DNA of 64,000 nt. Source: Paracoccus seriniphilus (GTDB lineage: Bacteria > Pseudomonadota > Alphaproteobacteria > Rhodobacterales > Rhodobacteraceae). The notes below the pieces were generated by a model. The model was given only the letters and a program-made list of their open reading frames with translations, was not told the origin of the DNA and searched no databases. Below, piece after piece: positions 17,710 through 24,921 of this stretch. Position 1 is the first letter of the stretch, and each line of letters opens with the position of its first letter. Location: contig NZ_CP067129.1 of assembly GCF_028553745.1 (NCBI RefSeq), positions 664,501 through 728,500 of the forward strand, given 5' to 3'. A program made the position numbers and the translations under genes.

Positions 17710-17730
17710 ATTACATGAAATATGGAAAAG
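17701..17730. promoter_or_regulatory. Perfect 12-bp inverted repeat over the arsR start: candidate ArsR operator
   Basis: CTTTTCCATATT (17701-17712) and its exact complement AATATGGAAAAG (17719-17730) are separated by 6 nt. The arsR ATG (17707-17709) lies within one arm, so a bound dimer would cover the translation start. On the minus strand a possible -35 TTGCAT and -10 TATTTC with a 17-nt spacer overlap the site, which would make the transcript nearly leaderless. Function is inferred from symmetry and position. Confidence 0.65.
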
Positions 17731-17801
17731 ACAGGGTGAATGCAAGGGACGTTTGACGTCGTCGCGTCGTGCCGAATCTTTATTCAGATGGCGGGGCATG
17801 C

Positions 17802-17833
17802 AAAAAGGCATATGAGTTTCCTCATATGCCTTT
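17802..17833 (-). terminator. Intrinsic terminator after fpr
   Basis: A perfect 13-bp stem (17804-17816 with 17821-17833) with a four-base loop; read on the minus strand it ends in TTTTT. It lies 28 nt beyond the fpr stop and insulates fpr from arsR. Confidence 0.88.
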
Positions 17834-17860
17834 CGCGATGTTCTCATCTTCGATGGGGCG

Positions 17861-18703
17861 TCAGATGCCTTCGCCGACGAATGCCTTTTCGACAACGAAT
17901 TCGCGCGGTTCGGAGTTTGCTCCCTCGCGCAGGCCAAAGCCTTCCAGAACGGCCTTCACATCGACGTTGAAGGCAAGGCTGCCGCAGATCATGGCGCGGT
18001 CGTTTTCAGGTGTGATCGGAGGCAGGCCCAGATCCTGAAACACCTTGCCCGAGGCCATGTTGTCGGTGATCCGGCCCATAATTGGCGATTCTTCGCGCGT
18101 GGTGGTCGGATAATACAGCAGGCGCTTGGCGAAATCCTCGCCGTGAATTTCGCTCAGCAGCGGGTCGTTCTTGAGGTTCTCGACCAGTTCGCGGCCATAG
18201 TTCAATTCGGCAGCAGTCCGGCAGGTGTGCATCATCACGACCTGTTCGTAGCGTTCGAACGTGTCGGGGTCGCGCATCAGCGATGCAAAGGGCGCAATCC
18301 CCGTGCCGGTGGCCAGGAACCACAAGCGCTTGCCCGGCAGCAGGGCGTCCAGAACCAGCGTGCCCACGGGTTTGGGGCGCAGGATGATCTCGTCTCCGGG
18401 CTGGATATGTTGCAGCCGCGAGGTCAGCGGGCCATCCTGAACCTTGATCGAATAGAATTCCAGCTCGTCATCCCAATTGGGCGAGGCAATGGAATAGGCC
18501 CGCAGGATCGGTTTGCCGTTGTCGCCGGGCAGACCGATCATCACGAATTCCCCCGAGCGGAAGCGCAGGCTGGCAGGCCGCGTCACGCGGAAGGAAAACA
18601 GGGAATCGGTCCAATGCCGGACCGCGGTCACGGTCTGGGCATCGGGCAGGGTCTTCTTGGCGGGTTTTTCGGCGGCTTCGGCCACGTGCAGATCCAGCGT
18701 CAT
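17861..18703 (-). CDS. fpr: Ferredoxin--NADP reductase
   Basis: 280 residues. RAYSIASPNWDDELEFYSIKV is the FAD-binding RxYS segment, LFLATGTGIAPFASLMRD (as LWFLATGTGIAPF) binds the NADP pyrophosphate, and the FVVEKAFVGEGI tail is typical of bacterial subclass FPRs. It transfers electrons between NADPH and ferredoxin or flavodoxin. Position directly after DUF934-cysH-cysI on the same strand (53-nt gap) suggests it supplies reductant to sulfite reductase; an oxidative-stress role is also known in the family. Confidence 0.95.
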   Translation of the reverse strand: MTLDLHVAEAAEKPAKKTLPDAQTVTAVRHWTDSLFSFRVTRPASLRFRSGEFVMIGLPGDNGKPILRAYSIASPNWDDELEFYSIKVQDGPLTSRLQHIQPGDEIILRPKPVGTLVLDALLPGKRLWFLATGTGIAPFASLMRDPDTFERYEQVVMMHTCRTAAELNYGRELVENLKNDPLLSEIHGEDFAKRLLYYPTTTREESPIMGRITDNMASGKVFQDLGLPPITPENDRAMICGSLAFNVDVKAVLEGFGLREGANSEPREFVVEKAFVGEGI

Positions 18704-18757
18704 GTGAAAATTCCTGAATGTCTTTATGCGATTTGTCGCGGTGGCGAAAGAGGGTGC

Positions 18758-19144
18758 TCAGCCGGCAAGCTGCGCCCTATGGTCCCAGGCGCGCCAGTCT
18801 GCACGGGCCAGCCATTGCGCCTCGGGCTGACGCTCGGCGATATCGACCGGAATCTGGACTTCGTCAAAGCCGACCCTGCGCGCCATGGCATATTGATCGG
18901 CGATCAGCCGGCCGGTCGCCCGCAAGCGGCCCTGAAAGCCCAGTTCGCGCAGTCGGCGAGCCAGCGAAAAGCCGCGCCCGTCGGTAAAGGCGGGGAAATC
19001 AATGCCGATCAGGTCGCGATGCAGATGATCGACCAGTTCTTCTGGCGAAGTGTCGGGGGCAAGGATCAGTTCGGCCTCGGCGTCCAGCGCGTGAAAGCCG
19101 TCGTCGCGCACGATGATGTCCTTGCTGTTCAACTGCTGGGTCAT
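18758..19144 (-). CDS. DUF934 protein (sulfite-reduction associated)
   Basis: 128 residues. LAPDTSPEELVDHLHRDLIGIDFPAFTDGRGFSLARRLRELGFQG and RATGRLIADQYAMARRVGFDEVQI are the DUF934 consensus. The family travels with cysI/cysH in Alpha- and Betaproteobacteria, where it is thought to assist sulfite reductase; the mechanism is unknown. The ATG overlaps the cysH stop by 4 nt. Confidence 0.9.
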   Translation of the reverse strand: MTQQLNSKDIIVRDDGFHALDAEAELILAPDTSPEELVDHLHRDLIGIDFPAFTDGRGFSLARRLRELGFQGRLRATGRLIADQYAMARRVGFDEVQIPVDIAERQPEAQWLARADWRAWDHRAQLAG

Positions 19145-19872
19145 GCCGGGACCTTTCTGCGGACCATGCGTCCGCCAATGAAGTGAATGCCGCATTCGGT
19201 CTTGTCGCTGCCGCGCCAGCGTCCCGCGCGCGGATCCTCGCCCGGTTTGACGGGCGATGTGCAGGGGGCGCAGCCGATCGATGGGTAGCCCCGTGCCACC
19301 AGCGGATGCCGGGGCAGGTTGTTTTCGATCATGTAGTCCTGCACATCCTCGGGCCGCCAATGTGCCAGAGGGTTCACGCGCAGGCGCGAGGGCTCTTCGG
19401 GCTCAAAGAATTCCAGCGCGGCGCGCAGACCATTCTGGAACCGCTTGCGTCCGGTGATCCATGCGTCAAATCCCGACAGTGCCTGCTCCAGCGGAACGGT
19501 CTTGCGCAGGTTGCAGCAGGCGTCCTGGTCGAACCGATGCAGCGTGCCGTCGGGGTCCAGCCGGCTGACCTCGGTTTCATCGGCGCGGATCACCCGCACA
19601 TCGGTCAGGCCCAGCTTGCCCGCCACCTGGCGCTGGTAGTCCAGCGTTTCGGGAAACAGCATCTGGGTATCGATGAACAGCACCGGCAGGCCGGGGGCCA
19701 CGACGCTGACCATATGCAGCAGCACGACCGATTCCGCCCCGAATGAGGACACCAGCGCCACCCGACCCAGATCGGGGTCGCTGACGGCGCGGCGCAGAAC
19801 CTCGGTTGCCGCGTGATGGCGATACCGGTCGTTCAGGCGCCCCGCGCGCGTGTCGAGGCTGCCATCAAGCAT
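19141..19872 (-). CDS. cysH: Adenylyl-sulfate (APS) reductase, assimilatory
   Basis: 243 residues from MLDGSLDTRAGRLND; this start overlaps the cysI stop by 8 nt, and the ATG at 19917 lies inside cysI. LVSSFGAESVVLLHMV is the PP-loop. The paired cysteines in DACCNLRK and the GCAPCTSP motif supply the four ligands of a [4Fe-4S] cluster, marking an APS- rather than PAPS-specific enzyme. KTECGIH near the C-terminus carries the catalytic Cys that forms the thiosulfonate. The coupled cysI product would then reduce sulfite. Confidence 0.94.
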   Translation of the reverse strand: MLDGSLDTRAGRLNDRYRHHAATEVLRRAVSDPDLGRVALVSSFGAESVVLLHMVSVVAPGLPVLFIDTQMLFPETLDYQRQVAGKLGLTDVRVIRADETEVSRLDPDGTLHRFDQDACCNLRKTVPLEQALSGFDAWITGRKRFQNGLRAALEFFEPEEPSRLRVNPLAHWRPEDVQDYMIENNLPRHPLVARGYPSIGCAPCTSPVKPGEDPRAGRWRGSDKTECGIHFIGGRMVRRKVPA

Positions 19873-21523
19873 GGGCGACCTCGGGGTAGAGCGCGGCCTT
19901 GAAGGGCGCCGGGCCAAGGCGGCGATAGGCGTCCAGAAACCGCTCGGACGGATCTTCGCGCAGTTCCAGATAGGCGGTCAGCAGCCGGTCGATGGCGGGC
20001 ACGACCTCTTCGGCCGGGAATCCGGCACCGGCGCGCTGTCCGATGGCCGGAATGTCATAGCCGTCACCGCCAAGCGTGATCTGGTAGTTCTCGACGCCGG
20101 CACGGTCCAGACCGAGGATGCCGATATGACCCAGATGGTGGTGGCCGCAGGCATTGATGCAGCCCGAGATGCGGATGTTCAGCTTGCCGATCTCTTCTTC
20201 CAGTCCCTTGGCGCGGAAATGCTCGGCGATTTCCTGGGCGATGGGGATCGAGCGCGCCGTGGCCAGCGTGCAGTAATCCATGCCGGGGCAGGCGATGATG
20301 TCGCTGGTCAGACCGGCGTTGGCCGTCGCCAGACCGGCGTCGCGCAATGCCAGATACAGCGCGGGCAGGTCGGATTTATGGACATGGGGCAGAACCACGT
20401 TCTGATCATGACTGATGCGCAGGTCGGCATGGCCGTATTTCTCGGCCAGATCGGCCAGCAGGCGCATCTGATCGGCACTGGCATCACCCGGCGTGGCACC
20501 GGGGGCCTTGAAGGTCACGATGACGCTGGCATAGCCGTTGATCCTGTGGTCATGCAGGTTCGTGTCGGTCCAGCTGCGGAAGGCGGGGTTTGCCTGACGC
20601 TCGGCCTCGAAGCCGGTGACCGGCGCGTCGCGAAATTCGGGCGCGGCGAAACGATCGCGGAAGATTGCCAGGGCTTCGCGGTCGGCGCCGTGGAAATCGC
20701 GACGGCGGCGGATGAACTCCTCTTCGGTTTCGGCCTTGAAGACATCCAGCCCGCGTTCCATCACGGTGATCTTGATGCGCGCCTTGTATTTGTTGTCGCG
20801 CCGACCCGAGAGGTTGTAGGTCGAGATGATCGCCTCGACATAGGGCAGCAGGTCCTCTTCGGGCAGGAAGTCGCGGATGATCTGGCCCAGAACCGGCGTG
20901 CGGCCCAGACCGCCACCGACCCAGACCTCGAAACCGGTGCGTCCGTCGCGTTCGATCAGGCGCAGCCCGATGTCATGCGCAGCCACCAGCGCACGATCAC
21001 GCGCGCCGCCGGAAATCGCGATCTTGAACTTGCGCGGCAACCACTGGAATTCGGCATGGTCGGTGGACCAGCTGCGCAGCAGTTCGGCATAGGGGCGGGG
21101 ATCGGCGATCTCGTCCTTTGCGGCCCCGGCGAAGGAATCGGTGGTCACATTGCGGATCGTGTTGCCCGAGGTCTGGATTGCATGCAGCCCGACCTTGGCC
21201 AGGTCGTCCAGCATGTTGGGAATTTCCACCAGCTTGGGCCAGTTGAACTGGATGTTCTGGCGGGTGGTCCAATGGCCGTAGCCCTTGTCGTAATTCTGTG
21301 CCAGATGCGCCAGCATCCGCATCTGGTCGGGATTGATCGTGCCATAGGGAATGGCGATGCGCAGCATATAGGCGTGCAATTGCAGATAGACGCCATTCAT
21401 CAGCCGCAGGGGGCGGAATTCTTCTTCCGTCAGGCTGCCGTCCAGACGTCGCGCGACCTGATCGCGGAACTGCTGGGCACGGTGGCGCACATAATCGGTT
21501 TCGACGGGCCGGATATCAAACAT
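19865..21523 (-). CDS. cysI: Nitrite/sulfite reductase, hemoprotein (sulfite reductase)
   Basis: 552 residues with two tandem nitrite/sulfite reductase repeats. The siroheme/[4Fe-4S] ligands appear as TSDIIACPGMDYCTLA and the RISGCINACGHHHLGHIG block (CxxxxxC...CxxxC pattern). The N-terminal half contains HLAQNYDKGYGHWTTRQNIQFNW. The single-subunit form would take electrons from ferredoxin or an NADPH reductase such as the nearby FPR. The start MFDIRPVETDYVRH overlaps the DUF2849 stop by 8 nt. cysG, often in the same cluster, is not present here. Confidence 0.94.
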   Translation of the reverse strand: MFDIRPVETDYVRHRAQQFRDQVARRLDGSLTEEEFRPLRLMNGVYLQLHAYMLRIAIPYGTINPDQMRMLAHLAQNYDKGYGHWTTRQNIQFNWPKLVEIPNMLDDLAKVGLHAIQTSGNTIRNVTTDSFAGAAKDEIADPRPYAELLRSWSTDHAEFQWLPRKFKIAISGGARDRALVAAHDIGLRLIERDGRTGFEVWVGGGLGRTPVLGQIIRDFLPEEDLLPYVEAIISTYNLSGRRDNKYKARIKITVMERGLDVFKAETEEEFIRRRRDFHGADREALAIFRDRFAAPEFRDAPVTGFEAERQANPAFRSWTDTNLHDHRINGYASVIVTFKAPGATPGDASADQMRLLADLAEKYGHADLRISHDQNVVLPHVHKSDLPALYLALRDAGLATANAGLTSDIIACPGMDYCTLATARSIPIAQEIAEHFRAKGLEEEIGKLNIRISGCINACGHHHLGHIGILGLDRAGVENYQITLGGDGYDIPAIGQRAGAGFPAEEVVPAIDRLLTAYLELREDPSERFLDAYRRLGPAPFKAALYPEVAHA

Positions 21524-21845
21524 TGGCTGTCTCCGCTTTCTGGGCCTGAATGCCGTGGAAGTAATTCGAGGGTCCGGTCTGGCGGAACGCCTCGCGGAAA
21601 TGCGTCGGTTCGGGGCCGTCAGGGCCGCGTTTGACCTCGACCAGATAGGGGCCGATGACGCGGTCGGCCTGACCCAGGGCTTCCAGCAGGGCCAGTTCGG
21701 CGATGGCCTGATCCTCGAAGACGGTCGCGCGCCTGGGGTCCGCCGTCCAGTCACCGTCGCACATCCAGACATTGTGACCTTCACGCAGATCGTTTGCGGT
21801 GATGACGCCAGGTCGCGCGGCTGTCGGTGTAAAGGCTTTACTCAT
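21516..21845 (-). CDS. DUF2849 protein, first gene of the cys operon
   Basis: 109 residues. GVITANDLREGHNVWMCDGDWTADPRRATVF is the DUF2849 signature. The family occurs almost only next to cysI in Alphaproteobacteria and its function is not established. It is the promoter-proximal gene of DUF2849-cysI-cysH-DUF934, divergent from the Lrp-type regulator across 100 nt. GGAAGGTCC lies close upstream of the ATG. Confidence 0.88.
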   Translation of the reverse strand: MSKAFTPTAARPGVITANDLREGHNVWMCDGDWTADPRRATVFEDQAIAELALLEALGQADRVIGPYLVEVKRGPDGPEPTHFREAFRQTGPSNYFHGIQAQKAETANV

Positions 21846-21879
21846 GATTTCGGACCTTCCCTTGCTGCCCTCATATATA

Positions 21880-21918
21880 GAATTTTGTTCTGGAATTTTG
21901 CGATAGGTTGCGCAAAAT
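21880..21918. promoter_or_regulatory. Candidate operator between cys operon and lrp-type gene
   Basis: Three related half-sites lie in the divergent spacer: GAATTTTG at 21880-21887, the same octamer at 21893-21900 (13 bp apart), and the inverted CGCAAAAT at 21911-21918. The last two form an exact 8-bp inverted repeat (ATTTTGCG at 21895-21902 with CGCAAAAT). Lrp/AsnC proteins bind AT-rich imperfect dyads in phased arrays, so this is a plausible site controlling both directions. Confidence 0.55.
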
Positions 21919-21945
21919 AAGGACAAACAGTCCAGAGAGGCCGCT

Positions 21946-22449
21946 ATGGCAGACAAAAATCCCTCCGATCTCCGGGCCGAGCGGACATCCGTCCGGCTGG
22001 ATGATGTGGATCGTAAAATCCTGTCCCTGCTGCAAAGTGATGCCAGCCTGTCCCTGGACCAGATTGCCGAGCGCGTGGGGGCCTCGAAAACGCCGGTCTG
22101 GAACCGAATCCGCAAGTTGCGCGATGCGGGGGTGATCCTGCGGCAGGTCGCGATTCTTGATCCCGATGCGCTGGGACTGGAGGCCTGCTTTTTTGTGCTG
22201 GTGCGAACCAGCGAACATGACAAGGACTGGGCCACGCGCTTTCTGCAGGCCCTGCGCGACCGCCCCGAGGTGATCGAAGCGCATCGGCTGGCCGGAGACA
22301 TCGACTATATTCTCAAGGTGCAGGTGCGTAACGCACGGGCCTATGACCGGTTCTACCAGTCATTGATCGGCGAGGTGAAGATTCACAATGTGACGGCGCT
22401 GCTGTCCATGGAAGAGATCAAGGCGACCAGCGCCCTGCCCATTCCCTGA
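21946..22449 (+). CDS. Lrp/AsnC family transcriptional regulator
   Basis: 167 residues: a hydrophilic N-terminal extension of about 15 residues, an HTH (LDDVDRKILSLLQSDASLSLDQIAERVGASKTPVWNRIRKL), then the RAM ligand-binding domain (ALGLEACFFVLVRTSEHDKDW to VTALLSMEEIKATSALP). The divergent position next to DUF2849-cysI suggests it controls assimilatory sulfur metabolism, perhaps in response to a sulfur amino acid; this is inferred. It converges with iscR. Confidence 0.92.
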   Translation: MADKNPSDLRAERTSVRLDDVDRKILSLLQSDASLSLDQIAERVGASKTPVWNRIRKLRDAGVILRQVAILDPDALGLEACFFVLVRTSEHDKDWATRFLQALRDRPEVIEAHRLAGDIDYILKVQVRNARAYDRFYQSLIGEVKIHNVTALLSMEEIKATSALPIP

Positions 22450-22456
22450 CGCGATA

Positions 22457-22475
22457 GCCCGGCGTCGCGCCGGGC
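22457..22475. terminator. Terminator-like hairpin between lrp-type gene and iscR
   Basis: An 8-bp perfect stem (22457-22464 with 22468-22475) with a three-base loop sits in the 33-nt gap between the two converging stops. It lacks a clear T-tract on either strand. Confidence 0.5.
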
Positions 22476-22482
22476 CGTCAGA

Positions 22483-22941
22483 TCACTCGTCGACGACCTT
22501 CAACAGTTGCGGCAGCGCGGGGCAGGGCAGCAGCTGATTCTTGGCGACATCGGCCAGCGTGTGATTGTGCAGGAAGACGAAGACATGCGCGGACAGCCCC
22601 TCCCACAGCCGGTTCGACAGGGTCTGCGCGCGCGAACCCGAGACCCCGCCCGAGGCCCCCGCGCCGACATGCATGGCGCTGACGGTTTCATCGACAGCCT
22701 CCAGCACATCAGAGATGCGGATCGTTTCGGCTGCCCGCGCCAGGCGATAGCCCCCTCCGGGGCCACGCACGGATTCCACCAGCCCGGCCCGGCGCAGGCG
22801 CACGAAGAGCTGTTCCAGATAGGGCAGAGAGATGTCCTGACGTTTCGAGATCTCGGACAGCGAGGTAAGTTCTTCAGGTTTGGCAATCGCAAGATCGGTC
22901 AGAGCGATGACCGCGTAACGTCCTTTGGTTGACAATTTCAT
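22483..22941 (-). CDS. iscR: IscR-like Rrf2 family iron-sulfur regulator
   Basis: 152 residues. MKLSTKGRYAVIALTDLA and SLSEISKRQDISLPYLEQLF...GLVESVRGPGGGYRLAR are the Rrf2 winged helix. The three cluster-ligand cysteines of classical IscR (near residues 92-106) are replaced by the HVGAGASGGVSGSR stretch; the only Cys is C140 (LLPCPALPQ). This matches the unusual single-Cys IscR described in Rhodobacter sphaeroides. The isc/suf genes it usually precedes are not next to it: downstream is the converging Lrp-type gene. Confidence 0.9.
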   Translation of the reverse strand: MKLSTKGRYAVIALTDLAIAKPEELTSLSEISKRQDISLPYLEQLFVRLRRAGLVESVRGPGGGYRLARAAETIRISDVLEAVDETVSAMHVGAGASGGVSGSRAQTLSNRLWEGLSAHVFVFLHNHTLADVAKNQLLPCPALPQLLKVVDE

Positions 22942-23105
22942 CGCAAGACCCTCTGCTTGTGGCTGACGCCGGATTGACGTATGGCTTATCGCTGCGCTAT
23001 GCCGCGATGGCCTGCTTCTTGTGTCGCTGGCGCTGGCTTCCCAGATAATGGTCTAGAAGTCGGACGCGAAGGCGTCAAGAAACCAACATGCTGTGAAGGA
23101 TGACG

Positions 23106-23768
23106 ATGCCAGAGCTGATTTTCCCGGGTCCCGAAGGTCGTTTGGAAGGCCGCTACCATCCTCAACCTGGCAAACCTGATGCCCCGATCGCCATCGTCCT
23201 GCATCCGCACCCGCAATATGGCGGAACGATGAACAACCGGGTCGTCTATAACCTGCACTATGCGTTCCACAATATGGGCTTCACCGTCATGCGGTTCAAT
23301 TTCCGCGGCGTGGGGCGCAGTCAGGGGGAATTCGATCAGGGTGTGGGCGAATTGTCCGATGCCGCCTCGGCGCTGGATTACCTGCAGGCAATGAACCCCA
23401 ATTCCAAACATTGCTGGGTTGCCGGATTCAGCTTTGGTGCCTGGATCGGCATGCAGCTGCTGATGCGCCGCCCGGAAATCACCGGCTTCATCAGTGTCGC
23501 CCCGCCGGCGAACATGTATGATTTCAGCTTCCTTGCGCCTTGCCCGTCTTCGGGGCTGATCATCAATGGCACGGCCGACCGCGTTGCGCCGCCCAAGGAC
23601 ACCCATGCTCTGGTGGGCAAGCTGCGCGAGCAGAAGGGTATCACTGTCACCCATGAGGAAATCGAGGGTGCCGACCACTTCTTCCGCGATGACGAACAGC
23701 ACATGAAGCCGATGATCTCGACGGTGCAAAGCTATGTGCGCCGCCGTCTGACGGAAACCACGCGTTAA
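23106..23768 (+). CDS. Alpha/beta hydrolase
   Basis: 220 residues from the ATG at 23106, which has GAAGGA 5 nt upstream; the ATG at 23100 overlaps that site. VLHPHPQYGGTMNNRVVYNL contains the oxyanion-hole region, AGFSFGAWIG the nucleophile Ser, GTADRVAPP the acid and GADHFF the His. This is the compact family found divergent from iscR in Rhodobacteraceae; the substrate is unknown. The tandem HD protein starts 10 nt downstream. Confidence 0.88.
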   Translation: MPELIFPGPEGRLEGRYHPQPGKPDAPIAIVLHPHPQYGGTMNNRVVYNLHYAFHNMGFTVMRFNFRGVGRSQGEFDQGVGELSDAASALDYLQAMNPNSKHCWVAGFSFGAWIGMQLLMRRPEITGFISVAPPANMYDFSFLAPCPSSGLIINGTADRVAPPKDTHALVGKLREQKGITVTHEEIEGADHFFRDDEQHMKPMISTVQSYVRRRLTETTR

Positions 23769-23778
23769 GTTCGCGGGG

Positions 23779-24909
23779 ATGTCCGCCTATATCGCAGGTT
23801 CGGTCGATTTTCTGTGCGAGGCCGATCGGCTGAAATCCGTCGATCGCGCCAATGTCCTGATGGATCTGTCGCGACCGGAAAACAGCGCCGAACACAGCTG
23901 GCATGTGGCGCTGTTCGCCATGGTTTTTGGCGCGTCCGATCGCGCCATCGCCATGCTGTTGCTGCATGATCTGGTCGAGATCGACGTGGGAGACCAGCCG
24001 ATCCATCTGGATCATGACGTGGCGGAACTGGCCCGGACCGAGGCTCTGGCCGCGCAACGAATTCTTGGTCTGTCGCCCGAAGGCGATGCGCTTCTGGCGC
24101 TTTGGGCCGAATTCGAGGCTGCGAGTTCGGCGGATGCATGTGTTGCCAAGCGCATGGATCACAGCCAGCCGCTGTTTCAGGTTCTGCAGGCGAAAACGCC
24201 ATTGCCGGCACATCTGGAGATCGTGCGCGACAATCTGGACAAGGGGCGTGCCGCACGGCTGGCGCAGGAATGGCCCGAGATCATGCAGGCCGCCCATGCG
24301 CTGATGGCAGGGCAGGAGCCGGCAGATGACGACCTGGCCCGTCGCCTGCGCTTTCTGGCCGAGGTCGATCAGTTGAAGTCGGTCTATCGGGCCAACACGC
24401 TGATAGATGGCTCGCGCCGCGAAAACAGCGCCGAGCATAGCTGGCATCTGGCGCTTTATGCCCTTGCACTGCGGGGGCTGGCGGATGACGGGCTGGATAT
24501 CGGCCGGGTGATCCGCATGCTGTTGCTGCATGATCTGGTCGAAATCGACGTCGGCGACGTCCCGCTGCATTCGGCGGCGGGGCAGGCCCATGGTTCGGTC
24601 GAGATCCAGGCTGCCGAAGCCGAGGCCGCGCGGCGTATCTTTGGCCTGTTGCCGGAACGGCAGGGCAGGGAATTCCTGACCCTCTGGCAGGAATTCGAGG
24701 CGGTGCAGACCCCCGAGGCGATCTTTGCCAAGTCACTGGACCGCTGCCAGCCTGCCATCCAGAACCTGCGTTCGGGCGGTCTGGGCTGGCGGGAATATCA
24801 TGTGACATTCGCGGATGTGGAAAGCCGCGTGGGTCACAAGATTGCGCTGGGGGCTCCGGCCATCTGGGATTGGCTGCGCCCGCAGATCGCCGCCCTGCTG
24901 CCTGCGTGA
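23779..24909 (+). CDS. Tandem-duplicated HD-domain phosphohydrolase
   Basis: 376 residues consisting of two copies of an HDDC2/YfbR-like HD domain. Copy 1 (about 7-175) has the ENSAEHSWH motif with H39, then MLLLHDLVEIDVGD with H63-D64, then AKRMDHSQ with D127. Copy 2 (about 188-375) repeats RRENSAEHSWH (H220), the same 14-residue HD segment (H251-D252) and AKSLDRCQ. Both keep the H...HD...D metal ligands, so both may be active. Single-domain relatives are 5'-deoxynucleotidases; nucleotide hydrolysis is therefore inferred. It probably shares a transcript with the alpha/beta hydrolase. Confidence 0.88.
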   Translation: MSAYIAGSVDFLCEADRLKSVDRANVLMDLSRPENSAEHSWHVALFAMVFGASDRAIAMLLLHDLVEIDVGDQPIHLDHDVAELARTEALAAQRILGLSPEGDALLALWAEFEAASSADACVAKRMDHSQPLFQVLQAKTPLPAHLEIVRDNLDKGRAARLAQEWPEIMQAAHALMAGQEPADDDLARRLRFLAEVDQLKSVYRANTLIDGSRRENSAEHSWHLALYALALRGLADDGLDIGRVIRMLLLHDLVEIDVGDVPLHSAAGQAHGSVEIQAAEAEAARRIFGLLPERQGREFLTLWQEFEAVQTPEAIFAKSLDRCQPAIQNLRSGGLGWREYHVTFADVESRVGHKIALGAPAIWDWLRPQIAALLPA

Positions 24910-24921
24910 TCCCGCCGGAGG

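Noticed and set aside
19850..21634. 594-codon plus-strand frame across cysI
   Set aside because: Shadow of the minus-strand cysI, whose siroheme and cluster motifs are intact.
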